From the NCBI GenBank assembly GCA_963402885.1, contig OY727099.1:8358001-8422000 (forward strand): a stretch of DNA of 64,000 bases, read 5' to 3'. A model generated the notes under the pieces. That model was not told the DNA's origin. It searched no databases and was given only the letters and a program-made list of their open reading frames with translations. Below are positions 33,523-46,798 of the stretch, piece after piece; the stretch's first letter is position 1; each line of letters begins with the position of its first letter. A program made the translations under genes and the position numbers. Source of the stretch: Antedon bifida (lineage: Eukaryota; Echinodermata; Crinoidea; Comatulida; Antedonidae).

Positions 33523-35216
33523 ATGACTAGCAAGGATTTAAGTTTACTTGGAGATATAGATGAGAAAGTAATAGAATGTTCTATCTGTAATGGAAGACTA
33601 GAAGACCCAAAATCACTTAGCTGCCTTCATAGTTTCTGTCTGAAGTGTTTGAAGAATTGGGTTCAAACCAATCATGGCAAGCTAACATGCCCTATATGTC
33701 GCAAAGAGTATCCTATTCCAGTAGGAGGGCTTCAAAAACTTGCACCAAATACATTTCTTAACAACCTCTTGGAAACCATCAAACAACATGAAGTAAAAGA
33801 TGAGTTTACTGGCACTGCCTCTCTGTGCGCCTCTCATGATAAACCATTAGAAATGTATTGCACAAAATGTAAAGTACCAATATGCATAAAATGCACTGAA
33901 ATGGAGCATGCCGCAGGAGATGGAAAACATGAACTAATTAACATCGCAACAGCATTTAATACGTTTAAGGAAACCTCAAAAGACTTAAAGAAAGCTTCCA
34001 ATGAATCCATAAAAAAACAGAAAATATACTTAAAGTAGTCACAAAGAATTCTAAAGAACTAGAAGAAAGTAAAGAGGCAAGTCTCATGGATATTGATAAC
34101 CAAATTCAAGAAATGGTACAAGTAATCCAGAAAAAAGGAGAAGAAATGAGAAAAAAAGTTGAAGCAAATTATATGGAGGAAAAGGAAGGTAATGACATAC
34201 AAATTACAAATTTAACAAAAATCATCTCTGAATTAAACACAAGTGTGAGTTTCATAAATCAGTTACTAATGAGTGAGCCAGCAACTGCTATGAAATCAAG
34301 TGAGAGTGTATTAAATACACTAATGGATGAAATTAATAAATCTCAAGAAATCAAGCAAAAGGACAGCAGACAAATTAACTTCATCAGAAACAAACAACCA
34401 ACTGATTTATTGAAAGAAAATGACATTGGAAATGTTGTATTCAAACCACTTCCTATCAAAGTAGAGGGTAAGCCTCATGGATTAGCAAAATGTGAGGATG
34501 ATGATTGCTTCCTAGTTTCATTTCACACAAATAAAATTCACAAGTACAACCAAGCAGGAGAATGTACAAGCAAGATTACACTACCAAAAGGTGTGGGAGT
34601 TTACAGAATGTACAGAATGAAGAATGGCAACATAGCATTCAGTGATGGTTGTAATAAATGCATTAAAGTATGTGATAAGAATGGTCATGTGATTAAATCC
34701 ATTGGTAAGGGTGCATTGATGGATCCATTTGGTATTCACATAGATGAGGCAACTAATGTTATATATGTAGCAGATTGGGACAATTATTGTGTGTTTATGT
34801 TTGACTTTAATAGCGGTAAGCAGTTAAAGAAGATAAGAACAAAAAATAAAAAAAATAAACACAAATTCACTGATGTTGCACTTACAAAAACTGGTAAAGT
34901 ACTTGTAGCAGATAGAGAGCAGCATCAAGTATTATTGTATGATGAAAAAAAGTCAACAATCAAAGTATTCATCAATAAAGGATTTAAAGATGGTAAGGTG
35001 TGGTGCCCACATGGAGTTGTAGTTGATGAGGATGACAACATCATCGTAGCAAGCTGCAACAAACTACAACTATTCAGTATTGATGGACATTTCATCAAAA
35101 GAATTGATAAACAAGAAGATGGAATTAGTGTACCAGATCAGTTATGTATCATTTCTCATAACCCATGTATGGTTGCTGTAGCAATTTGGGGCGACATTAA
35201 AATATTTAATTATTAA
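33523..35216 (+). pseudogene. T5: TRIM-NHL gene with one 1-base frameshift
   Basis: Begins MTSKDLSLLGDIDEKVIECS. The RING and B-box are complete (CASHDKPLEMYC ... H). In the A-run at about 34008-34018 (CCATAAAAAAACAG, where relatives read CCATAAGAAAAACAG) one base is missing. The first frame therefore stops at 34038 after 171 codons, early in the coiled coil. The other frame then runs open to 35216 with the whole propeller. Loop residues: KPHG, VSFHTN, SDGCNKC, MDPFG, VADWDNY, VWCPHG, SVPDQ. The rest is undamaged, so either this is a recent pseudogene or the base is a homopolymer sequencing error. If real, a RING/B-box-only peptide would be made. Confidence 0.88.
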
Positions 35217-36746
35217 TGTATAAAATATATCATTACAATTAAGAAACAAAGTTAAATGAAAGATCAATTACATTAATTCAAAATTATCTATTAATTAGTT
35301 TATTTATTAACTTATTGTCCTAATTACACAAAGCTTAACATTTAAAAACGGTCTTCAAATAAATTGGAAAAAATTAATTAAAAATAAAACCTAAAATAAC
35401 CAATATTATTTTTCAACTTTCATATGAGGCAAAACTTATGATGGTTGAATGACTTGTATTCTTAAATATCATTTGAACTATTGTATATATACTATAATTG
35501 TGTCATAAAAACAATAAAAATGTTTTTTTGAGTTTTGTAAATGTTAACATTGTTGTAGAAAAACTGCAAAAGATATTAGTAAACACAGACAGGAAGAAAT
35601 CAGCTGAAATAGAAGATAATAAGTCACACTGTTTATGTAGGTGTTTAAAGAGACAAGACATTGTGTATACAACTTGTTTGAGCAGTTTAAATCTCATCTT
35701 TTATTTGAACAACAGTTATCAACAAATACATGCATACATGTTTTGGGAAGCACTTCCCATAATCAGTGTGAAGCTATATTACATGGTGCGTTTATTTGTA
35801 CTTGTTTGAAAGTTATTTAAATAGTATTTTTAGAATAAGCCTAATTTGAATTATTGTATATATGTTACACAAGTTAAAGGAGAAGGCAGTTTTTGTTTTT
35901 CTAGTTTTAAATCATTAATTACAACATTATTCTTATTTTATCAAGTAAGCATAGATGTCTATGGTAATGGAAGTAGATTGTACCTTAATAAAGTATATAG
36001 TAATACTGTCTACCTAGTAATGTTAATTATTTTTAAAGCAAATTCCAGACTTAGTTTTCTCCCTGAAATCAAATGTATACTGTAATTCATTTGAGTATTT
36101 TTAGTTTATGTTATACTATAGTTTGTAGTCAAAAGCATTATTATGGTTTTCCTAGCTTTATACCATAATATATTATATTCATTATACATGTTATGTGATG
36201 AACATAATGCTCATTCCATCAAGTAAGCATTAATATGGTAGTGGTGTCTATACAGAAGTACTTTGTACCTTAATTAAGTGACCATATAAATGGATAATAA
36301 ATAATATTAATAAAAATCTTGGCAATTTCAGTCTAGTTTTTTCCTTGAATTCAAATGTATAATTTTTTGAAGGATTTAATCATTGTTGTCTATTTAAATG
36401 TTTGATTGCATTTAGTCGAGTCATGGTATGGCAGTATAAAACATGAACGTCCTTAACGCTATACTTTTTATTCCCTTTCCATAGACTGAGATATGAGGGA
36501 GCTTTTGATTAGCGATAACGCAGTCACGCACTACCAACCTAGATCAGGTCAATCAGTGTGTCATTGCTTGGACCTAAAAACCATCAACCTAGCTGTGTCT
36601 AGGTGGCAAGGACACACGTCCTAATATCTCTGCATACACACAATGATTTAACTTGACATAGTTTGGTCATGCAAATCGAAAGCTCACAAATGTGTAGAAT
36701 ACAGTGTTTTACAGTACATTCAACTCTGAGAGTACCGACTGCAATA
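35217..36746. repeat. T5 3' UTR and duplicated downstream flank
   Basis: Non-coding. It parallels 16529-18285 and becomes near-identical from 36190. No gene is seen; short frames at 35498-36085 lie in both strands of the same repeat. Confidence 0.65.
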
Positions 36747-37180
36747 TTCTCACATCATCATAGCAAGCGACAACAACAATTTAGTAGTGATGAACAATTT
36801 AACAAAAGAATTGATCAACATTAACAAGTACACATACATGCCAACATCTGAAGTTAAAAAAACGGGAGGTGGTGTTTTTTTAGGTCAACAGCGCCCTCTA
36901 TCTATTTTGGAGATGTAAGGAGTGCAGTGTGTGACGTCATAAGTGGTATCGCGTGGTGGCTATGTGAGGGGAATCCCCTTTCTGTTCATAAAAAAATTTA
37001 AAAATTATGAACGCATATTTTAGGCCAGGAGACAAGTCTAAAATACTGGAGTCTCCCAAACCGGGAGTGTCGGCATGCGAGTACAGTAGATAAAATTAGT
37101 GATCCACATCAGTTATGTATTATTCATAACCCATGTATGGTTACTATAGTAAATTGCTCTGGTAGCACAATTGAAATATT
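36747..37180 (+). pseudogene. Ghost NHL tail split by a MITE (sister of 18286-18700)
   Basis: Same decayed tail as at 18.3 kb, with the CATGCCAACA MITE (36837-37078) at the same point. The insertion therefore predates the segment duplication. This copy has about 18 extra bases (GGTGTTTTTTTAGGTCA region). Confidence 0.7.
36837..37078. mobile_element. MITE with CATGCCAACA-type ends, sister copy
   Basis: Same ends and interior as 18374-18600. It differs by several substitutions and by the extra stretch after AACGGGAGGT. Confidence 0.65.
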
Positions 37181-37344
37181 AAATTCCCTCTATATGTCAG
37201 TTATATTATTTATTTTAAAGACTTTTGTTTGAAAAGGGGAAATAAAAATATGGTCTACTGCTTCATATGGTAAGCGTCCAATTATAACCCCATCAAACTT
37301 TTTAAAATCATTGTCAATACCAATGTACATAATACAATCTGTAA

Positions 37345-38052
37345 AAACTATGGTGCTTCTATTGTGATGGTTGCTTTAGTTAGTGTTTTGCATCCCTGAT
37401 TTTGAAATCATCGCACCTAGGTTAGAAGACTACTTTGGTCATATGATGAGGAAGTTTGAAAGTGAAAAAAACAATTTTATTTAATCGTTCGAGAAGATTT
37501 GCTTTATTTCTTATAACGAACATTTCAGCTGCAAGCATAAGGTATTTTAGATTAGATTGTTGTAATTGTATTTTAATAATAAAAAATTGATTCTGTATAT
37601 ATTTTACAATACAAACAGATAGATAGATAGACATAGATAGGCACAGGTCTGGTTCGGCTGGATATACTGTATATCTAAAATAAACTTTGAAAGTACAATA
37701 AAGTCTTTATCTAAATAATTAATAAAGATATATGTACACACACTGCCAAAAAAGCACTGATGTCACAAGTATACCCTGTACATTTTAAAAATCAGTTATA
37801 GTACTAAATGCAAATGTTGGCTACCATGTTGAATGACTCACGTTTGCTATTACATCAACAGCTACAATAATACTTTGTGGACCTATAAAAGGATAGGCCC
37901 ATGGCTATACAGTATACCTGTACAGTAGCTACATGTCCCAATCCCAGCAAATTAACATACATATTGTACACTACATATTTAAGAGACTGTGTATATACAG
38001 TACTCTCCATCCAACTTATAACATTTTTCTTGTATAAATTACAAATTACAGG
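37345..38052 (+). promoter_or_regulatory. T6 upstream block, probable exon 1 and intron
   Basis: Near-identical to T2's (18866-19563). The donor CATAAG|GTATTTTAG is at 37541/37542, and the acceptor ATTACAG ends at 38051. Confidence 0.5.
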
Positions 38053-39746
38053 ATGGCTAGCAAGGATTTAAGTTTACTTGGAGATATAGATGAGAAAGTA
38101 CTAGAATGTGCTATATGTAATGAACGGCTAGAAGACCCAAAATCACTTGGCTGCCTTCATAGTTTCTGTCTGAAGTGTTTGGAAAATTGGGTGCAAACCA
38201 ACAGTGGACAGCTAACATGCCCTATTTGTCGCAAAGAGTATCCTATTCCAGTAGGAGGGCTTGAAAAACTTGCACCAAATACATTTCTTAACAACCTCTT
38301 GGAAACCATAAAACAACATGAAAATAAAGAAGAGGTTAAAGGCACTGCCTTACTGTGCCCCTCTCATGCTAAACCATTAGAGATGTATTGCACAAAATGT
38401 AAAATAACAATATGCATAGAATGCACTGCAATGGAACATGCCGCAGGAGATGGAAAACATGAACTAATTAACATTGTTACAGCATTTAATACATTTAAGG
38501 AAACATCAGAAGACTTAAAGAAAGCTGCCAATGAATCCATAAAAAAGGTAGTAAATGCACTCAATGTAATCACAAAGAATGCTGAAGAACTAGAAGAAAG
38601 TAAAGAGGCAAGTCTCACAGATATTGATAACCAAGTTCAAGAAATGGTACAAGTAATCGAGAAAAAGGAGATGAAATGAAGAGGAAAGTTGAAGAAATTC
38701 ATATGAAGGAAAAGCAAGTTAATGACGTACAGATGACAAAATTAAGAACAATAAATTCTAAATTAAATGCAAATGTGAGTTTCCTGAATAAATTATTAAA
38801 AAGTGAGCCAGCAACTGCTATGAAATCAAGTGAGATTGTATTAAATACACTGATGGATGAAATTAATAAATCTGAAGAAATCAAGCAAATCAGTACTACT
38901 AGACAAATAAACTTTATCGAAAACAAACGTCCGATTGATTTGTTGAAAGAAAATGATATTGGAAAACTTACGTTCAAACCACTTACTATCAAAGTGGAGC
39001 GCAATCTTTATGGAGTAATAAAATATGATGATTGCTTGCTGGTTTCATTTTGCACCAATGAAATTTACAAGTACAAACAATCAGGGAAGTCTGTAAGCAA
39101 TGTTACTTTACCAGAAGGTGTGAAAGTTAACAGAATGTACAAAATGAAGAATGGCAACATAGCATTCAGTGATGTTGGTAATAAATGCATTCAAGTATGC
39201 GATATGAATGATCATGTGATCAAATCCATTGGTAAGGGTGTATTGAAATATCCATGGGGTATTCACATAGACGAGGCAGCTAATGTTATATATGTAGCAG
39301 ACGGGATAATTGAATGCGTGTTCACATTTAACATTAACAGTGGGAAGAAGTTGAAGACGATAGGTTCACAAAAGAAAGGAACTTATGGATACTCTGATGT
39401 TGCACTTACAAAAAGTGGTAAAATACTTGTAGCAGATGCAGGACACAGCCAAGTATTATTGTATGATGACAAGGACAAGTCAATGAAAGTACTCATCAAT
39501 AGAGGAGATGAAGATGGTAAGGTGATGATGCCATGGGATGTTGTAGTTGATGAGGATGATAACATCATCATAGCAAGCAAAGACAAACTACAACTATTCA
39601 GTAGTGATGGGCAATTCATTAAAAGAATTGATGAACAAAAAGATGGAATTAGTAATCCAAGTCAGTTATGTATCATTTCAGATAACCCACGAAGGATTGC
39701 TATTGGAAATTATGACGGCGACACAATTAAAATATTCAATTATTAA
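38053..39746 (+). pseudogene. T6: near-copy of T2 with one 1-base frameshift
   Basis: Almost identical to T2 along the whole length, including the distinctive propeller loops (NLYG, VSFCTN, KYPWG, VADGIIE). At about 38659-38666 it has GAGAAAAAGGAG where T2 has CAGAAAAAAGGAG. One A is lost, giving VIEKKEMK and a stop at 38679 (208 codons: RING, B-box and part of the coil). The rest is open in the next frame (38676-39746). The lesion is a homopolymer deletion, as in T5 and T10. It is either a very young pseudogene or an assembly error. Confidence 0.88.
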
Positions 39747-40234
39747 TGTTAAACAAGCAACACTTATATGAATTTTAATAAAGATTAAACAATCTTAAAC
39801 TCTATCTTATCAGTCCAATTTATTCATAACAGAATTAACATCATAATTTAATTATTTTGAATCCAATTTAATATGTATATACAGTTAATATTGTAATTAT
39901 TATAAACACAATACTTAGTTTATTTAGTCTAATTTTGTAAATTTCATAATTTTTTTAAGTACTGTATGCTCTAAATAATTTGCAAAGCTTTTAAAATATT
40001 TAATTACAAAATATTTTTATTTCATATGTTACACCTGCAATTTCTATGATTTATATAAATAAATACATAAACAAGTTTAAATGTTTTAACATTATTATGA
40101 TGACCTCAGTATTTGTAATTTTTCATTTCGGCTATGCTAGAAAAAATTCTGTAAAAAATCATTGACATGACATAATGCTATAATAAATGATATGATCATG
40201 GACCTATACATTAGAATAGGTCCATGATATGATA
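39747..40234. repeat. T6 3' flank
   Basis: Non-coding. Matches the T2 (21259-21660) and T8 (48485-48890) flanks, then diverges. No gene is seen. Confidence 0.65.
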
Positions 40235-41238
40235 TACTATGCTGCTTCTATTGTGTTGACATGTCATTGATTATACTATGACTGACAATAAAGTATACAT
40301 ACATGCTTTAGTAGTGTTTTGCATCACTGATTTTGAAATCGTAACGCTTTGTGAATGCTTTGATCACATGATAAGGAAGTTTCAAAGTGGAAAAACCAAC
40401 TTTATTGATTACTGTAAACGGTTGGTTTTAATTCCTAAAACTATCATTTGTTCTGAGAAATTATAAGGTATTTAACATTAAATAACTATATTAATTTATT
40501 TAGTTTAGTTGAATTAGTGTAGCTGTATTAATAGTCTCCTATTCAAACAATTCAAGATAGCTTAGTGAAACTTACTTTTCCTACAACACCAATCATATAG
40601 TGATTAATCATCCCTAGTTACATAGAGTAGTAAACATACACCCATGGCATATGATCACATGATAGAAATAAAACAAAAAGGAAAACCCCACTCTGGTGTG
40701 ATTGTAAATGTTCATCTGGGTCTGGTTTAATTTTTGTTCTTGTTTCGTTTTTTCTGCACAAGGAATTTTTCTGTAAAAGCTGTTCATGTACAGAAAAACG
40801 AAACTATCAAGCAACTGTTACTAAGTTTTATATTTCGACTCGTGTGTTAAAAAGAAATTTTTATTTAAACTACTGTAAAAGTTCAAGATATATATTTTTG
40901 TATGAAATTTTGTATTTATGTGTAATATTACTCAATACAAATTTTATCTGTTTTTAGTAAAAGTGTAATCTGTTTGTAGACACAAAACTGGATATTTAAG
41001 AAACCTCAGAGCAGACATAAAATGTTGATTTACAGTATTGAGTAATCCAATTAACCTAACATATGCAATACTATAATAGCAGATTAAGTATTATTTGATA
41101 TCTAGTCTAAATATGGGTGAGATTGTAGTGGAGTTGGATTATACCAGGGAAGCACTCTTTCCTAATTATTACTAGGTCAAATACAAAATGTTTAGGATAA
41201 GGCAAACTAAATAAGTTAATAAAAATTACTATTGCAGG
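40235..41238 (+). promoter_or_regulatory. T7 upstream block, probable exon 1 and long intron
   Basis: ATACTATGCTGCTTCTATTG ... GTTTTGCATCACTGATTTTG, AAACGGTTGGTTTTAATTCC, then AATTATAAG|GTATTTAAC at 40467/40468. The predicted intron of 770 bp is the longest in the array and ends CTATTGCAG at 41237. Confidence 0.45.
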
Positions 41239-42936
41239 ATGGCTAGCAACGAATTAAGTCTACTTGGAGATCTAGATGAGAAAGTTCTAGAATGTTCTGT
41301 CTGTAATGGAAGACTAGAAGACCCAAAATCACTTAGCTGCCTTCATAGTTTCTGTCTAAAGTGTTTGGAAAAATGGGTTCAAACCAACAATGGACAGCTA
41401 ACATGTCCTATTTGTCGCAAGTTGAATCTCATTCCAGTAGGAGGGCTTCAAAATCTTCCGCCAAATACAATTCTTAACAACCTTTTGGAAACTGTTAAAC
41501 AACATGAACAGAAAAATGAGATCAAAAGCACCACATTGTTGTGCCCTTCTCATACTCAACCATTAGAGATGTATTGCACAAAATGTAAAGTACCAATTTG
41601 CATAGAATGCACTGAAATGGAACATGCCATAGGAGATGGAAAACATGAACCAATTGGCATTATAACAGCATTTGAAATGTTTAAAAAAAGCTCAGTCGAA
41701 TTAAAAAAAGCCGCAAATGAATCCATAAGAAAAATAGAAAATGCACTAAAAATTGTCACAAAGAATGCTAACGAACTATAAGAAAGTAAAGAGACAAGTC
41801 TCACAGAAATTGATAACACAGTTAAACAAATAGTAAAAATAATCCAGAAAAAAGGTGACGAAATAAAGGAAAAAGTTGAAGTAGTTTATCAAAATGGCAA
41901 GAAATATAATGATGCACAAATTAAGAAATTAAAAACAATCAATTCTGAATTAGATACACATTTGAGTTTCCTAAATCAGTTATTAAAGAGTAAGCCAGCA
42001 ACTGCTATGAAATCAAGTGACATTGTATTAAATACACTGAAGGATCAAATTAATAATTCTGAAGAAATCACACAAAGGGACAGTGGAACAATTAACTTTA
42101 TCAGAAACCAAGATCAAATTGATTTATTGAAAGAAAACGACATTGGAAATGTTACAATCACAGAACTTACTGTCAAAGTAGAAGGTATACCTAGAGGAGT
42201 AGCAACGTGTGATGATGATTGCTTGCTGGTTTCATTTCGCACAAATGAAATTTACAAATACAAACAATCAGGAGAATGTATAAGCAATATTCCACTACCA
42301 GAAGGTGTGAAAGTCAGAAGAATGTACAAAATGAAGAATGGCAACATAGCATTAAGTGATGTCGGTAATAAATGCATTCAAGTATGTGATATGAATGGTC
42401 ATGTGATCAAATCCATTGGTAAGGGTGTATTAACATTTCCACATGGTATTCACATAAATGAGTCAACAAATGTCATATATGTCGCAGATATTGTCATGCA
42501 ATGTGTGTTGATGTTTGACTTTAATAGTGGTGAGCAGTTGAAGAAAATAGAAACACCAGATATAGGATCTCTTGAGTGTTCTGATGTTGCACTTACAAAA
42601 ACTGGTAAAGTACTTATAGCAGATGAAGGAAAACATCAAGTATTATTATTTGATAATGATGATGAAAAGTCACTGAAAGTAATTATCAATAAAGGAGATA
42701 AAGATGGTAAGGTGATGATGCCAAGTGAAATTGTAGTTGATGAGGATGATAACATCATTATAGCAAGTGTAAACAAACTACAACTATTCAGTAGTGATGG
42801 ACATTTTATCAAAAGAATTGATCAGCAAGAAGATGGAATTAGTGATCCACGTCAGTTATGCATCATTTCTTATAACCCATGTATGATTGCTGTTGCAAAT
42901 TACAGTGACAACACAATCAAACTATTCAATTATTAA
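41239..42936 (+). pseudogene. T7: TRIM-NHL gene with one nonsense codon
   Basis: The most diverged full-length member (MASNELSLLGDLDEKVLECS; RING with CRKLNLIP; B-box CPSHTQPLEMYC). The frame is intact over 565 codons except for TAA at 41779-41781, where relatives have GAA (NEL-stop-ESKETSLTEIDN). As read, translation gives a 180-residue RING plus B-box protein ending at the start of the coil. The propeller (41962 onward) is fully open with loops IPRG, VSFRTN, TFPHG, VADIVMQ, MMPSE, SDPRQ and ends NTIKLFNY. It is a point-mutation pseudogene or a truncated dominant-negative-like product. No other damage is visible. Confidence 0.88.
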
Positions 42937-44458
42937 ATTTACAAACAAAACTCTGTATACAGAATAAAATAATAATACCTTGAACTTTTATTAAAGTATA
43001 AAATCAATATAACTAAATTTTCTTCTTTTGTTGTATTTTTTGGGGCATGTCTTGTACACTAAAGATAGGTGTAGGTAGTTGTGCAGTATGTTGTTCATTT
43101 TCATAAACATACAAAGCCCTTAGCCAGAGAGGGTATGAGTTGTTATTATTGTCAATATTACACAAAATTGCACAAAACAGTGACATAATTGTGATATATT
43201 GTGTACCATAGTATAAAGCTCTGTCTACACTATCAAACTAGTGTGACAAAAAAAGTTTGATGTGCCCAAATATGGTAGTGATGTGCCCAAATATGGTAGT
43301 ACATGCATCATCATGTCCATATATGGACATATCACATAACATAATATTTAATAGTGTAGACAGAGCTTAAGTCTTACATAAAATATTAAATACTTTTGTT
43401 CTATTTTTTTTACGCATAATAAATTAGTTTTCATGAAAGAAACTTGTTATATACATGGTGTATAAATTAAATTCATTCTCTCTCACTGTATGTTGATTTT
43501 TCTAATGTGCTGAAATTTGTCTGAAAACAAAAGTCTAAATTTTATCAATTCATTTGATTACTTAATATCATTATACTGATTTGAAATACTTATGAACAAA
43601 TCAGTAATCAAATATGCAAGTTTATATTATTTTTTTTATATTTATATTATGAAAATGATATGTGAAATTGTCTATTTTGATGACTTTCAAATTGACATGA
43701 ATAAATGGCATTATGTTCGAATTTTACAGAGACCTTAGAGTTTCTAAATTAAATTATTAGGTTAAACAGGAAAAAGGTGTCTCAATACAAAATGTTTTCA
43801 GTGTTAAAAAAACTAGAGCATCAATGATGAAAAGCCCACTATGTATTAAGAGCTATTGAACGTACTGTAACGTAAAGCATTGATTATGTACAATGCTAAA
43901 GTCTAAAAAAATACATTAATATGTAAAAGTACATGTGAAATATTATTTCAAGGAGCTTGGGAGCTGTTTAGTAGGGAAGGGCAATAGCTGATCGAAAAAC
44001 AGTATTTTAAGCCATGGGTGATTGTCAAAATATTGAATTATTAAAATTGAACAAGCAAGACTTCCACTGTGTATTGTAAAATAGTAACATTACATTGTAA
44101 TTATTAAGTAACAAAAAAACAATTAAATTATCTTTAGTATTTTGTAGTGTTGATCTTTTTGTCTAATATATACACATACTGTACATGATCTTATTGTAAA
44201 TTTCTTTATACTGAAATTGTAATTATAACCGATAACTAAATAAATGTGAATTGAATTGAAATTGAATCTGAATAATTATGTAATCTAGTGATTTTAAATG
44301 CTTAATTTAATACAGGAATTTAGTTTTTCAATAGTACAGTACTTCAATTAGTTAAAACAATTTTTTAGTATATTAATTTTTTTAGTTTGATTTAATTTTA
44401 AGGATGAAGTAAAAATGCATTAAACAATATTTTAATATTTTTTGTTAAATAAATATTT
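42937..44458. other. Non-duplicated spacer with one MITE
   Basis: AT-rich, with no gene supported. Contains the MITE at 43215-43368. Unlike most spacers here, it has no obvious second copy in the window. Confidence 0.5.
43215..43368. mobile_element. MITE of the GCTCTGTCTACACTATCAAA family, copy d
   Basis: The left end AAAGCTCTGTCTACACTATC and right end TAGTGTAGACAGAGCTT are complementary. The interior has two tandem GATGTGCCCAAATATGGTAG units. It is the same family as the three copies in API5 introns. Confidence 0.8.
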
Positions 44459-45760
44459 TATTTTTTTAAATTTTATTTCATTTCATCATCACCCTACAGT
44501 GATCAAACGTCACCATTAACAGGGTTGAAATTCGTAAAATATTATATAACATATTATATACAAGCAAAAATCAACAGATAACAAGACAACATTTAAATAA
44601 TACTGACATTAGACAAAACCATGTGACGGAAACAAGCAAGGGAATCAAAAAAAATATCAACAGATCCATCAATTTTACATAGTGAGTGGTATAACTTAGG
44701 CAAACGATTAACAAAACCATTTTTAGTAATATTTACCCTCCCTCTTGATATAGAAAATAAAGCAGGATTACGCAAATGATATTGTGGAACAGAAATAGGA
44801 AAGTACACTTCAAAATTACCATGAAAAATTGAGTTCACAGCCTTAAAAAGAAAAATTAAATCAAATAACTTACGCCTATCCGCTAAATTAATAAGAACGT
44901 CTTTGCTAATAGAACCAAATTTACGCACATAAAATCGACAAAACTTGTTCTGTACACTCTGTAATCTAGAAGACTGGGCAAGAGAAATAGAGTTAAAAAT
45001 AACACTGCAGAATTCAAGATTCGACCTAACTAAAGATTTGTATAAAATAACTAATGCCTTTTTATCGTTGATATGTCTGCAATGTCTCCAAAGAAAACAC
45101 AAAAGTCTATTGCATTTAGAGACTATAAAATCAATATGTTTACAGAAGGTTAATGAACTATCTAAAAAAATACCAAGGTCTTTGTGAACAGAGACTCTTT
45201 CAAGTATAATATTCTTAATATAAAAGTCAAAATAGATAGGTTTTTTCTTAAGAGTAAAAGACATTGATTTGCATTTAGAGGCATTGACTGACATATTCCA
45301 AGTGTCGCACCAGTGAATGAGTCTGTCAACGTCTTCTTGTAACAACAACATATCATTTAAAGTTTGTATAGACTTAAATAATTTAATATCGTCAGCAAAC
45401 ATAAGAACATTAGAATGACGAGGAACAAAGGAAAAATCGTTGATAAACATAATGAAAAAAAGAGGCCCCAAAATAGACCCCTGAGGCACGCCAGATAAAA
45501 CTGGAAGCCATTCAGACGCGTTACCATAAAAAGTGACTCTCTGAAACCTGTCCGATAAATAACTTGTAAAAAATAAAATTAAATCGTGATTTAGACCAAA
45601 TTGTTGAAGTTTAAACAAGAGCAACTTATGGGAGACCCTGTCAAAGGCTTTAGCCATGTCTGTATATACAACTTCGCATTGCCCTTTTGCATTTACTGCG
45701 TCATACGCATGTGACAACAGAACAGACAAATTTGTTTCACAAGACCTTACTTTTAGCTAT
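44459..45760 (-). mobile_element. 5'-truncated CR1/Jockey-like LINE, minus strand
   Basis: Minus-strand non-LTR element. The RT frame at 44593-45729 is followed by a short 3' tail ending in GATGATGAAATGAAATAAAA-type repeats near 44470-44500. The 5' end is truncated within the RT domain near 45760. It lies between T7 and T8 and is opposite in strand to them. Confidence 0.75.
44593..45729 (-). pseudogene. Reverse transcriptase fragment, 378 aa
   Basis: The N-terminus begins inside the palm (VVYTDMAKAFDRVSHKLL, equivalent to the DxSKAFD box). It continues through LSGVPQGSILGPLFFIMFIN and the catalytic box LMFADDIKLF (Asp-Asp present), then VHKDLGIFLD, and a C-terminal region with SLVRSNLEFCSVIFNSIS and LQSVQNKFCRF. 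These motifs and their order match the RVT_1 domain of CR1/Jockey/L2-type LINEs. The endonuclease domain is absent. There are no internal stops in 378 codons, which suggests a fairly recent insertion. It is not expected to be mobile by itself. Confidence 0.88.
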
Positions 45761-46228
45761 TGTATTCCAATATTATATACCACATTTTAAATTTTAAGAC
45801 ATCAATTTAATAATGTTAACGTTTTACCTTGTTCTAAGGTTTATAATAATTAAGGTTGAGCACCTACGGTTAGTGTATATTTACATAAATAATTAGCATG
45901 ATACATATATACTGTAGTAATTTAAATTATGCTTCTGTTTTTTTAATTCCTCTGTTCTCTACAGTATATGTAGTTAAGTTTAGTTAAAAACTTAAAATTG
46001 TGTTCAATATTATACATACAAAAATAATAAACAAAATCACGTAGCCTGCTTTGTAAGAAAAATACATCGCTGTACAAATGATATAACAATTATAATAAAT
46101 CAGAGTAATAGGAATTGCAAAGTATTATGTATCATAATAATATTTGTTTAGAGTAGGCATAACTGATCATTGCTTGACATGGTAAAGTGAACAATTATAA
46201 TCACATTCAAGTTTGAAAATACTTAACA
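45761..46228. other. Spacer without recognised features
   Basis: AT-rich. From about 46140 (ACATGGTAAAGTGAACAATT) it becomes homologous to 32907 onward and 62866 onward, the shared upstream region of T5, T8 and T11. No gene is seen. Confidence 0.5.
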
Positions 46229-46798
46229 AACAAACTATGGTGTGTTTCTATTGTGATGGATTGATTTAGTTAAGTGTTCTGCATCCCAGATTTTGAAATC
46301 ATTACACCTACAGTAGTTTAGAATACTGCTCTGGACATATATGATATTTCAACGCAGAAAAACCAACTTTACAGCATTTCATTATTAGGAAAGTTAGTTT
46401 AAATTCTTGTAACTAACATTTGAATACAGCACAAGGTATTTACATATAACTTTTTTTTTGTGGATTTAATTTGCATACAAGTCTCATATACAAACAACCA
46501 CGATACTGTAGATGGACTTAGTTAGACGTACAGTACTTAGGCATGGCTGGAATTGGAGAACTATGTACATGTGTATTCTATTTTATTCTCCAGTCTTGTT
46601 TCTGAAATCTAATCTAAAATATGGTGTGGATATTCAGTTAATAATTAATTGTTATTTAATGCTCCATATTCATTTAAATTACACACAAAATCCGAAAGTA
46701 AAACATTTATTGTGTCGGATAGAAACTAACATGGTGAGAATATACAGTTCGTATTATTATTTTTATTAAACAAAATAATTACAAATTACTATTGCAGG
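46229..46798 (+). promoter_or_regulatory. T8 upstream block, probable exon 1 and intron
   Basis: T5/T11-type block: AACTATGGTGTGTTTCTATT ... TTCTGCATCCCAGATTTTGA, with donor GCACAAG|GTATTTACA at 46435/46436. The acceptor CTATTGCAG ends at 46797. Confidence 0.5.
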
